Source: Choristocarpus tenellus KU-1152 (Eukaryota; Phaeophyceae). Taken from it: a stretch of DNA of 27,647 bases. The stretch is taken from assembly GCA_964200185.2 (NCBI GenBank), contig CAXNAD020000142.1, forward strand, positions 1 to 27,647, in the 5' to 3' direction. Under the pieces are notes generated by a model. It did not search any database and had not been told where the DNA came from. It saw only the letters and a list, made by a program, of their open reading frames with translations. The position numbers and the translations under genes are program-made. Of the stretch, positions 12,076 to 24,600 are shown piece by piece. Numbering within the stretch: the first letter of the stretch is position 1; every line of letters starts with the position of its first letter.

Positions 12076-12655
12076 AGGAAAATGAGGTAGCAATACATAT
12101 TTTGTTCAGACCTACCAGAATCCCAAATCCTTGATTTCTTCAGGTAGACATCTTGCTGACATAATTCTTCCAGGTACTATTTATAGTTTGTCCCTCCAGG
12201 TTACATGGTATAGTACGAAATTGATACCATTTAACAGTTACTTGTATTAGTGTGTCAGACAATACCACCCAGAACATCGACTTGACCTGTTATTGTATTA
12301 TTATGGCCTTGAAATTTTGTAGATGTCAGGGAAAGAGCCAAACCTGTATCGCAAGGACACCTATAAAAATAGCACTTGTACTTGATGCATGTACAGTAGT
12401 AGAGTAGGAGTAAGAACTATTTAATATTAATATTGTACAGTATTTGTACATAAATAAATGAGAGGTGTCACCACAAAGATTTCGGTTTCACGTTGTTTCG
12501 AGCGTTCTTGTGGCTACTTTGTTGGTACGTGCTGATTTTGAAGGGTGTTTACTACTACTGTGTGCTGCCGCTTGTTCCCCTCTAGCACTTTCTGGCGAGG
12601 GGACCTCGTCTACTGCTCATTCACAACTCCTACTTTCAGTCAGAGTGGCACCATA

Positions 12656-15600
12656 ATGCTCAATAGGAGGAGCTCAGTTGCAAAAAACCAATTGCTAAAC
12701 CTTGCTTTCGAGGATGACCAGGCGGAGCCGATCCCCGATGAACCCAAGGGACTTCCTGCGAACCTCTTCAAGGAGGGGTAAGACATGCGTCGAGTTGGGA
12801 ACTTTCTCAAATTGATGCTCTTCTGTTACCCCTTATTTATTTGAACCGTCTGTAAAGGACCTCTCAACACGAACAAACATCCCCTGCATTGTCAGCATCC
12901 GAGAACATGCTGCGATCCTTGGAATGACTTTACCAGAGGACGAGCAGTTCCTCTGGGTCGCAGAGGAATCTCTCTTGGCACCTTTGCCGGAAGGTGAGAG
13001 TCAGAAAGTTCGCATTTGGCCTCAAAGTATCAGGGGGGGGGGTGGTGGCTGCCCATTTTTTTATGTCGCGATTTTTGGGCGATTTGGTTGCATCCGTTGG
13101 ATGGATAACGTAAGTTCACTTCTCCTGGTCAGGGCCCGAATGGACACCTTGGTGCAGTCCCCTCCCCTCCCCCCAGATACTTTGAGCGTTGTTGCCTAGT
13201 CAAACCACTAGAATTTAGAATAGAGACTGGGTAACCCCTTGTGTCATATTGTATAGGTGGCTTGCATACATAGCAACTTGGGTACTATAAACTGTGAAAG
13301 AAATAAAGAAAACATACAGAAAACCATGAGAAATCATAGGGCAAGTGCGTGTCGATTTCCACCCTTTGGAATCTTTGTCTACTATCTCATCGTCACTATT
13401 ATACGCAGGGTGGGTTCAGCTTCGGGAGGAGGATTCAGGACATCCATACTACTACAACGAGGTGCGATGTATGAAAAATGAGTTTGTCATTAGGATCCTG
13501 CCACGAGTACCTGCTTACTCCTTTTGATTTCATGCACGGTATTAACCACTAGTATGGCAAGAACAGGAGACACAGTGGTGCGGTGTATTTCAATTGAACA
13601 CATTATGACACGAGGGGGAAATACACTGAATGGAAGGTCGATCTAGCTCTCAACAACATTGAACAATATTCCTTGAGATGTGGACTCCAACAAGGAGGTT
13701 TCATCAGGTCTGAAAGTAAGGGTTGGAGTCACATTGTCTGTACAACAATGTATGAATTTTTGTCGCTCTCAATGGTGTAGAGGTGTTGAGTTGTGAAAAT
13801 AATTGCAGTGTGTTACGGAGAGTGTGATCAATGTAAGCATGTTATATTTCAGAGCTTGTAATGACTGTTCACTAAAGGGAAATCGAAAATGGTCAAACTC
13901 TCGAAGACCCTAAAAAACACATATTTTTCCAAAATTGTCAGTAGACCTAGCCATAGAGCACATCAAGCATTCTTCATATGCTTCATTTGACACATATCAC
14001 TTTCTTCAATCTAGTTCTCTTGGAAGGATCAGGAGAGAAACTCAAACATTAAAAAGAATAATCCCAACAAGGCAGCAACTGCCAGAGTGTTTGCAAAAGA
14101 GAACCTGAAGTGTAGCACATATAGTGTTGGTTTTAGATCGAGTTTTGTTTAGGTGGTAATGGTGTTCTGGGTAGCTAGATACACCTACAGTAGGTGGCGT
14201 TTATTCTACTGCCACTATGTAGTACATTGTATATATACTCTGAGAATATACTTGTCCAAGTATCCTGAAGTAGTTCAGTGCATCTCAGATTTTAGGGAAA
14301 CACACATGGGCATAACTGGTGGAGACTCTTTCAATCTTGACAAGTGCCAAAGATGATGCAAAAACATTTACTCAAAAGTATTGTATGGTATCAAAGCGGT
14401 GCTTGAGCTCTAATACTGTACCTCTCTATTTCCTTCCTTTGCTGTCTATGGTGCAGGCATCTGGTACCAGTCGCTGGGAACACCCAAGGGATGATTTCTA
14501 CAGGGATCTTTATCATCACAAGAAGGCAGGTTTGCATATCACACAAATATGTATGGCTAGTCGAAGTGACCTTTTAAACTCAGAATATTTTCACTGGAAA
14601 TCTGACTAATATTGATATCTGTTACCTACTCTTGTAGGCGGAAGTACATCGATCCTCTTCCACTATGTCCATGCCCATGCCGCCTGAGCCTCCTGTACTT
14701 GAGGCTAGTACACCTGCACCAAAAACAACAGCATGGGGGGAGGAGGACCCAAGGTGCTCACACCTATGCTGTAGTGTTGCACTTACCAATCAAGACAAGT
14801 GGGAAAAATAGGACAAGAAGGACTGACAGGGAGGGGAACATCAGAACATTTCGGCAGTGATCGACTTGTTGCACTGTATGCATGCTATCCCCTTGTCAGC
14901 TCAGTTGACTCTCACTCCCACCTTTGCCTCCTCTTGCCTCCCCTGAGAAACAAGATCAGCAGAAGATAAAGAAAATCAAGAAGGTGCTCCTCCTGTTGGG
15001 GAAAGTGACATGGAATGCCAGAGGTAAGCACGCATTCAGCTCTCTCGCTCTCTCGCTCTCTCTCCCTCCCTCCCTCCCTCCCTCTCTTTCTTGGTGCGCT
15101 TGTTGCTGTACAGTTCTACTAGTATTTTAATATATTTCAATATCATTCAATATCATTCAAATACTGATTCAATTGAAAGGACAACAGCAGTTACCAAGAC
15201 AAATGCCCGTGTGTGATTGAGCATCCCTTTTGCAGGTTGAAACACACAAGCACAAAAGAGTTGGAGCGTCTGAGAAAACAAGTTGAACGCCAAAGGGCAT
15301 CAAAAGAAGTTATGCTGACCAAGCATGAGCAGATTACATGCACATTGGAGCAGGCAAAGGAGGTAACTCAGCCTCCATATCTACTTGTACATTGGGCCTA
15401 TCATGTGCTGTGTGCTAAACATACAAAGACCAGATCAATGAAGTTCAACAATGGGTATGTTTACTTTAGTTGGTTTCTTATTCTAAACGTAGGATCTAGA
15501 GGAAAAATTGGAGGCAGCCTTGGATCAACTACGGGAGGAGCAGTGGCATTCCAGGACTGTGACCTTGGAGAGGGATAAAGCAGAAAAGGCTGCAGAAAAA

Positions 15601-18600
15601 ACTGCACACAAGTTCGAGGAAGTTACAAGCAACCTGGAACGGAAGCTTGAAGAGGAGAAGAAAAACTATGGTGACCATGGAAGTTCCACTCTTGGGTCTT
15701 TTGGCGGACTTGTACATTCTACACAATGTTCCAAAGCGTTGATGGGGTGTTACAGCATTCAAAATGATTCTACGTACTTGAAGGAATTATTTGTTTAGGC
15801 AGATCAGACTATTTAGTTGTTTGTGACTGTCAGTGTTGTCAAAGATTTTGGCACCTCCACATTTATTTTTTGAAAAATTGAATGAAGGATTCAAAACGCC
15901 TCCAACGAGTTCGGTACTCACATGCTTCTGGCATGCATCTCCTTGTGTACAACAACAGCGTGTGAGATGTGTTATTTGGAATACTTGGAGCTAACTCTCT
16001 ACATGCAACGAGGGTGCAGCCAGATATCGATTCACGCACAAGATAACACTCCTGTGTAATTGGGTTGTCCCTTTTGTACTGTTATGAGTGACTTGACTCG
16101 ATTGAGTGATACACAGAATTTTGCACGGAGGAGATGTCCCTGGCTCCACCACACTATATTAACAGCATCCTTTACGTTAACAAATATTGTTGTGTTCACT
16201 GCAGTGTTTGAATAGTGCATGTGGAACCCAAGGCATTTAAGAGGGTAGGGCCTCATCCGTTTGGGGTCATAAATCCAATGTTGTGATTTTGATGAATTTT
16301 GGCTATCGTGTTTGTTATCAAGTGTCAATATCCTTGCTCCAGACAAACCTTCCATAGTTGTATACAATTTAGGGTTAGGGTTAGTGTTGTAACTGTGTTC
16401 ACACAGAATACCAAAAAAGGGAATAAAAAAAAAAGTGGGAAGCCAAGCCCTGAACGGACAAACAGGGCAAAAATCCCTAACCCTCCTAAATGCTTTGAGC
16501 CATGGTGCATACAGTGTATATAGTGCACTGTATAGTAGAGTGCTGTGGAGGTTAGGGTCAGGGTACCTGTCCATCAGATCTCAGTGCTTCTGATATTTGT
16601 TTATTTTGATGCACATGCCATTGATTCACAGGAGATCTTGTGGCAAAGAACGAGGACATGTTGAGAGAAACAGATAGCCTTCGTGTCCAACTAGCAGAGA
16701 CAGCTGAGGTGAAAAGGGACTATCTGTGAGATCTTTCATGCTTTCCCACTGCCTGATTACACCCATTGCTTCCCTAAGAAATATTTTTAGGAGTCAACAG
16801 CTGGCATCCTTGTTCTCTTGGTTCAGCATCAGTACCAAGTACTCACAAGTACTTTCATTGCACGCAGGACACAATAGAACCGAAGGAATAGAGTGAGTTC
16901 TGTCAACTTGATTCTTGTTGTTGATGCTATACACCACTTCAAAGTATTATTTATGCAATGTACCAGTTCTTCCAATTACTTCTCTGTGTTGCAGTGATGG
17001 CACAATGACCACATTTGGTCATGGCAGATATTTCTCTATCACTGAAATTTTGCTTATTTTTTTGTGTCAATGCCTGTCTGACTTCACTTCACCACTCCAC
17101 GCACTTTACACTCAGCAACCTTTGCCTGCATTGATCAGAAACAACTGCTAGAAGAGAAGGCTCGGGAGCAAACCAAACTAAGGCAAGTATGCTGTGTGTT
17201 ACGCTGTTAGCATCTATCTCATTAGAACTGACATTAGAACTGACTTGTGAAAATACCCATGGTTATCTGTCTTGGGCATTCTTCACCCCCAAAGCAAATA
17301 TGTAACTTGGTTTGCTATGAATCTTGACTATATGTAACTTGATATCAACCGCCATCATATGCCTCACATGCTGCATCATGCTCACCCACTAAAGAATGGA
17401 GGAGGAGCGCCAAGAGCACCAAGACCTCTGCAAGGAGCGAGAGGAGTTGCAGCACATAGTGGAACAAGAACGGGCTAAAATTCACTTCCAGGCGAGGCCT
17501 CATCACAGCATGCATATATCTGTACATGCTCTGTTTTGTTGTGCACAAACGCTTGAAGTTTGTTGGCCGGTTGGTGTTGATTCCTGTACAATCTCTTGAG
17601 TCTCGGGTGGGTCTCACTTGCAACACTTGCAACATGCAGTGCACAAGTAGGGACAACTGTTAGGGTTAGGGTTTCACAGTATGCCTGTTGACTTGCTCAT
17701 GTTGTGGCTACACAAGCCATGACTAAAGTAATCCACTGACTGGACCATGACAACATTTGCAGACCCAATAGCACTTATAGTTCTGGTGCTTGTGGCTACT
17801 TGGCCACACACAGTAGTATAGTAGAGGTTCTTCAACGTTGAGTTACTTGATTCAATACTGCTACACATTTAGCTGTAGAGATCAATACCACGTTGATATT
17901 ATTGTACTTGTGATAATCTGATAACCAAAATACAATAGGCTTTTATTGCAAGAAAGAAGTGTCCTTAAACAAGGAACCGAGTATTTTCAACACTCTTCCA
18001 TGCTTTCTACACATCCAGCAGAACAAACTCTGCACACAATACTCATGTACAGGTGCAAGAGAGGGTGCGTGACCAAACAAAACACTTTCAGCAAGCCCAG
18101 GATATTCTTCGCCAGGAGGTTGAAATGTTCAAGTGCGTGTAACAGCAATGTGTTGGCTATGTATGGTCAGTCTAAAATTTATAGTACAATACTTTGTATC
18201 CAACTACTTGCACTGGAACAAGCGCCTCACCATTATAAGGGATTCAGTGTTTGTCCATCTGAAAAAATATTACACTGAGCCATCTCAATTATCCCTTGTG
18301 TTTCAGTCACCACTATTCATCCCAAATATTGTTTAGGTTGTAACCTGTCCGATGTATTGGCAATTATTCCGTTTGTGGCATGTAGCAATCAATTAATGTC
18401 TCTGATTTTGAAATACTCTGGAATAATAATACCTACACAAGATCTTTAACCAGCATAGCATTGAGGAGATGTCCCTATCTGCCTAAGTGTGATAGGCTGA
18501 GGGTCAAAGGGCTTTTACTGTATTTAAGACATGACCATTCAATGGCAGGCAAGCCTTTGAATTTTTCAAAGTGCACAAAATCATCTTTACTGGGGGCGTC

Positions 18601-21600
18601 TACTCATGGTTTGGTTAAACGGTGCTATCTTCTTTTAATGTATATACTCATAATGCTGTACATTACTTGAACAACATACAAAACTTCTTCCAAAGGAGAA
18701 AAGAAATGTGTGCTTGAAAGATAATTATATTTCAGTCCAAATATTCATGTCATATGTCAAGTGATCAAAAAGAGTGCTGTGAAATTTGCCAATTTGGGTT
18801 GTTATTAATTGTTACGTTATGGTAAAACATTTGACATTGCGCCATTACTTACCCCTACAAATAATAGAGGTTCCAGATATGTCTTGATAGTAACCATTGG
18901 AGTAATAGATATCATAAGCATGGTTTTGCTTTCTGTCACATGGACTCTTCAAAACCAGGAATATATAACCACAAATTCTAAAGCAGTGATGCCATACTTC
19001 GAAAGTAGAAAACTTCTCTATCCTGATCCCAATTTGAAGTATCTGAATGTAAGTCTCTGTATGAGCCAAAGTTTAAAGGCTGCAATGATTGGATAGAGTG
19101 GTTCCTCCACCTTTTCTTCTTATATCCAATTGAACAAAACAATTGAAACAATTGAAACAATTGACCAGAACTGAGCTGAACAAGTCCCGTGAAGAGACTG
19201 TCGTGGCCAATGCCAGATGTGAAGCCATCCAGGCCAAGAGTGATGCCAGGTGCAGTTGAATTGAGTCTTACAAGGAGCATACAAGAAAACCAATCTTAGT
19301 TTCAAACTACTACACAGTAGATGCTTGGCTTTTCGTTAGGTGTGGCAAAGACATATCTCAGTGTTGTACACTTGCTTACTCAGGCTGAACACTATGTGGA
19401 GAGTTGTAGGCATTGTGAAAGCACTTGTGAGCGGATGCTATTGATATGATACTGTTGATAGATCTGTTCATGTATATGCTTGGAGTGGGGAAACAACTGT
19501 TGTTCAACTTCATCCCTCTATGCATAGATTATCAGGTTCACCCCATTGTGTGGACCATAGTGGCAAACAGTCCCATGTAATGCTAGTAGTACTTTGGACT
19601 ATTAATGAATTCGATTGTTCTTAACTCAAATTGTTGGGTGACTGTTGTCTCTGGTCCTTGGATGCTTGCTGCAATACTTTTTTCTGAATTGGTTGTGTTC
19701 TTTTTTCCTTGACGTTGAAACAGAAACATATATCACCATCATATATCATCATCATATATCATCATCATATATCACCATCATATATCACCATCATATATCA
19801 TCATCATATATCCCCATCATATATCACCATCATATATCATCATCATATATCATCATCATATATCACCATCATATATCATCATCATATATCATCATCATAT
19901 ATCACCATCATATATCACCATCATATGGAGTCCAAGAATACTCCTCAGGGAAAGTGATTCAGGTTGAATAGCCTTCATGTGGACAATGACAAATACATGC
20001 ACGCATATAACCCAGTGCAAGCATCAGTGCAGTAAATGTGTGTAGCTAATCTGTGTATGTACTACAGTACATTTTATATTATTATTATATTGTACTTAGA
20101 AGTACCATGAGTCAAAGTATCTTAGGGTTAGGGTAGATCCCCGTCCGTTTGGGGGTCGAAGTCCAATGTTGCAATTTTGATGTAATTTTGGCTTTTGTGT
20201 TTGTTAGGAAGTGTCCATATCCTTCTTCCGGATATACTTTTTGATAAAGTATACATTTTGATAAAGTATACATTTTGATAAAGTATACATTTTGATAAAG
20301 TATACATTTTGATAAAGTATACATTTTACCTACTACTCCGAAACATTTTGGAATAGGTAAAAATGTCATAAAAAAACGAGGGGAAGCCAAGCCTCAAATG
20401 GACAATCAGGGCAAAACTTGTAGCCTCTAAGATACTTTCACTCCATGCACGGTAAAGTGGATATTGGTGGGTACCCTGTAACTGTAGGCTACACAATTTG
20501 TTTTGTTTTTACCTTGTAGATGCACCTAATAATCTCCTGAATGTTGAAGTATATTTCCACTACAGGCCAGCAAGGCCATACTTGTTGTTCTCCCAGTTGA
20601 TGTGCTCTATGACATTAGAACCAGCAACATTGACACACTCAGCTCTGAATTGCACATACTTCAATCACTTCATATATCTCTGACCACAGTGCTATTATAG
20701 ATTAATGAAAAAATTGCACACTACCAAAGATATTGCTTGAGGGAAAAAACCCAACAATGATTGAACTTTCTAACTCCATGTTCCGCATGTTACTGATTTG
20801 AAGTAGTTCACTGTATGTTGGCAATACGTCCCCCCTTTAGTACAGTAATATATGTATAACAAGCATAGCGCGCCTTGTGCTCTGTTTGTGTGAGTAAAGC
20901 ATTACTTCTCCAGGTAACATTGTATTGATTCTTCCCCATGCCTGACTAGAGCATTGGAGGCAGAGATTGCCAACAGCAAAGTTGGACCAAAAGGAGAAAA
21001 GTCCCACCAACAAACATTGGATGAGATCGACGGACTGCACAAAGTCCTGTCTGAGGTCAGTGGTTTGTCAGTATTTTGTTCAATTGACATTTAATACAAA
21101 TGGAGAATTCAAAGCAAAGGCACCTTGATGATTTGAGGAAGAGAGACCTCTACACCTGCATATTGAATAAATTAATAATTCTTTAACGAGGAAAGAGATC
21201 AGGGAATTTGGGTTCTGATGATAGCAATTTACTGACTGAAGAGTGGGTTGGTTACATGTTGGTTACCTGTCCCCAGTTGAAGGAAATGTGAGATCAAAAT
21301 CATGCTATGATTGTCTTGGAAATGCAATGCATATAACTAATATCTGTTTGCTTTTGAAACGGAAAATAAGCAGACTGAGGCACAGCGTGATGCGCTTATT
21401 GCTGACCTCATTGCCAAGAACAAGATCATTGAACATTCGTCCGGACTGCAGAAGGCATTGGATGAGGTGCGCTAGCTTATGTTGACCCAACTGATTCCTT
21501 TACACAGGCCTTGGGAGCTAAACAATAGAGGGCAATACAACTGCCCTGCAGCGCTTGGTGCAGATTACTATCACCATACTACCTTAGTCACATATATATA

Positions 21601-24600
21601 TACATATATATTAGTTTTGCGTGTATTGTCAGCTAACCCTAGGTCCTGGGACTGTATTATGACATTTGTCTCCCAATCCTGCAGGCACAGTGCGGACTTC
21701 GATCTGCCAATGAGCGATTTGATCGAGAATTGCTCCAAATAAATGGAGAGATGGCAGATGTCGAAAATGCCCTGGAAGAAAAGATAATTGAGTGCAAGTA
21801 AGCCGACAATCTTATTTTCCATTTCTTTGACCAAATATTTATTCTTGATTCAATGCATTTTGATCATCTCAAAGTCCAATGCACACATGATCAACTTTTA
21901 GTAAAGTAAAGGACCTAACATGTAGATGGAGGCATGATAACTCTCCTAATTGCAGGAACAAGATGAAAGAGTGGGGTGTCTCAGGAAAAGGGACTATGGA
22001 GACTTAGGATTGCTATATGGAGCAACCCCATGCTCTCAAGTATTTATGAGCATTGTATAATTCTCAAGCGCAACTTCTGAATGAACAAGTAGAGCAGGAT
22101 TGAGTCCACACAGTATGATGTATTCAGCCTTAATCCTCCTGACTATGCCTTCCCTGCACATGGCACTCTTATTTCCTGTAGGGGACTGCACACAAGCATC
22201 TCAGAACTGGAGGAATATAAACAAAGAATTGGAGCTACAATTACTGCCCATATTAAAGAGGTCAGAGGTTTCTGTTGCTGGTCCTTGTTTAGATTAATAG
22301 CACATATATCGGTATCAGAAAAACCACATTGAACTATACATGGCACAGGGCAAGAAACAACTCTGTATCTCCAGATAACCTTTGTGCAGGCAGAGCCTCA
22401 AGTCATGGTAGAAGGCATGTGAGATGTCCCTAAGTTTGGGTGTCTTTATGATACCTCATCCACTGCCTCCCTCATTGATAGTTTCCCACTGATCTCCAAC
22501 AGTCAAGAATATGTGTATTTTTTCATTGTTGCTCACAACCTTGTTGTGCTTGTTATGCTGACCAGGTACAAAACTTCTCCAAGGAAAAGGTACACCTTGA
22601 AGCACAGTTGGCAGAGGCTACAGCTAGAGCAGATCTAACAGCACAAAGGGTTGCAGATCTGCAACGTCAGGTTGACTTGGCCGATGGATTGGAGAGAGAT
22701 TTAGTGCGCCTTGGAAGGGAAGCCCAAGATCTGCAGCGTCAGGCAGATGTTAAGCTGAATGAGATGCAGGTGGGTATGTGCTGTACACAGTTATTTGACC
22801 TAGCAGTTTAGTAATGAAGCTACAAAATACTATAGTTGTGTCACACCAAAATGTAGTTGAAGTGCTGAGCACCAATGCACCTGTAGCTCCATTTGTTCAA
22901 ATCCATACTCCTTTTTCTAGAGCACCTGAGATTAGTTTGCTCTACATATTTTATGTTGTGTGTTGTTTAATTATGTTTAGATGATCTTTGAAGTATGCCT
23001 TGAAATACGCTCTTTGAGTCTGTCCTTCAAGATTGTTTTCCTTGCACATTGGACACGAAAAATTGCACAATTTTGCTGTGATTTGAAGAGTGCTGTGGTT
23101 TGTGGTTTGAAGAGTTGTGGTTGACTTGCGTTCGGTGCCACCTGGCCATATTGTATCCACATCTCCTTGAGTTGTCTGGCAATTCAACAGGTATTCGTTT
23201 TGCACTAGATTTCTTGAAGTACATTTCTTTTTGGTGATTGGTAGCTGGATTGTGCACCCTCTTGATCATCTCGTGTAGCACATGCTGATATATGTATATA
23301 TGTATATGTATATATGTGATATATGGCGCTGTTATGATCTACATTCGGCTATAGTGCTACACTACGTGATTGAGCTAAATTATGTTCACCTGTCTCAAAC
23401 CTCCATCAGCAAGAGGTTGGTGCTGCAAAAATGCGTGCAGATGATGGAGATCGTCTAGCCCAAGAATTAAGGCATCGCTTGGCTGAGGTAGAAGGGCGGG
23501 CATCTCAGGAGCAGGTGTGTCCAAATATTGGTGTTAATAGTATGCATGGGGAATAGATGGTAATATAAGCAACACTTTATTTCTTATTGGTATAGTAAAA
23601 CACAATGATACGATCTATACATATAATCCAACCTTGCTCTCAAAGTACACCTAAAGTGGTGAGTGTTACTTCCTGTTCCACTGTTTGGTATGCAATATTC
23701 CCCTTTGTTTGGTTGTCACTATACATTTCACATGTCCTGCCCACATATCCAGGAGACAAGCAGTCGCTTGACCGATCGTGTTGCTTCACTTGAGGCCCAA
23801 CTAGCTGAAAGTCGAGCTACCATCCTAGCTGCAGAGGTTGAAAGGGGTCGCTTCAAGGTGGATTTGGACAATGCTGAAAATATCGCAGGCAGGGCCAAGG
23901 GGCTTGAGAAAATGCTAGCTCAGGCCCAAGCAAATGGGGTAAAGCTGAGTGCAGATGTTGATACAGCTTCTCAGACTATCAAGGTATGTTTCAGTAGGCT
24001 CGAAGGGGTAACATATTTTCTGTTGGAAGCAAGCCTTCAAGCTGGTACTGACTTTGTCCCAAAAGAAAAAAAAGAAGCAGAGTCAGCAGTTTTTTCTTAC
24101 TACTTTATCACATTTCTACTTACAGAGTTTGGCAAGTTAAAGACATGTTGACACTGCCCAAGCCCCATTGATAACAAGTAGTTTGTTTTTGTTGTAGGCA
24201 CGCCAGACTCAGTACATAGATGCATACCACTAGCTTTGTACTCATGCAGAGTTTGGAGGCCAACATGGAGAGAGAGCGAACAATGTGGGCTCAGACAAGG
24301 AGGGACCTTGAAAAACGGGCAGAAGGAGCAGAGAAACTCTGTCAGAGCCTCAGGGAGCAACAGGCAGGGATGGAAGGGCGCTACCAACAGGTGAGGAATG
24401 CCATCTTGTTGACTTCTAGTGGAGATCAATCACCTCCAACATATAATGCAAGTTCTGATAGAAACATATTGGTGACCTTGGATGTGATTGCTCAAGTTCC
24501 TGATTTGGTGTTCATAAGTCAAAGTTGGTTTATTTTGTAGTTTTAGTGGGCAGAAGTTGTTACTGTAGATGGTGTGTCTGCCCCCCTGATTTTGTTTCTA

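Larger units (their letters stand above)
10092..12655. other. Intergenic DNA between the ABITRAM and CEP164-like genes
   Basis: No multi-exon gene was traced in this 2.6 kb. It contains a two-unit telomere-like motif (10559-10574), a short C-rich tract near 10647-10662, a TA repeat (11726-11745) and an unassigned open frame (11781-12032). The last few hundred bases are AT-rich and then form the 5' side of the CEP164-like gene. Confidence 0.55.
12656..14525 (+). other. CEP164 N-terminal module and WW domain (exons 1-4)
   Basis: Residues 1-114. The acidic start (FEDDQAEPIPDEP) and the helix IREHAAILGM precede LWVAEESLLAPLPEGW. The WW domain has its two tryptophans at W75 and W98 (spacing 23), the central YYYN at 87-90 and the final proline P101 in RWEHP. 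The tail RDDFYRDLYHHKK matches the CEP164-specific extension (HPCDEHYRSL in human). A phase-0 intron cuts the domain right after YYYNE. Confidence 0.88.
19250..20949 (+). other. CEP164-like intron 13 (1.7 kb, the longest)
   Basis: Donor AG|GTGCAG, acceptor GACTAG, phase 2. It contains the 13-bp minisatellite, the MITE-like copy B and its internal 17-bp minisatellite. Strong acceptor-like sites inside (for example near 20519) lead at once into stop codons, so I place no exon here. Confidence 0.7.

Noticed and set aside
14924-15020. Lysine-rich frame QDQQKIKKIKKV as the CEP164-like exon 6
   Set aside because: It resembles the lysine-rich stretch of animal CEP164, but its phase does not join exon 5 or exon 7. 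The frame reading ENQEGAPPVGESDMECQ joins both.
16032-16574. Minus-strand open frame of 180 codons
   Set aside because: It runs across the MITE-like copy A and intron sequence, shows no known domain and has no partner exons.
19728-19922. CRISPR array or similar repeat-spacer structure
   Set aside because: Units are head to tail without spacers and lie in a eukaryotic intron. The same holds for the 17-bp and 24-bp arrays.
19645-19971. Open frames of about 80-110 codons reading HHHISSSY-type repeats
   Set aside because: They are the 13-bp minisatellite read in different frames. The array lies in an intron of the CEP164-like gene, and no splice phase includes it.
22951-23281. Overlapping minus-strand open frames that might be a transposase
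   Set aside because: Three frames are open together and none shows a catalytic motif or zinc-binding pattern I could identify.
24197-24234. Micro-exon reading ARQTQ before CEP164-like exon 21
   Set aside because: The acceptor is strong, but no donor in the needed phase follows and the frame meets a stop within 12 codons.
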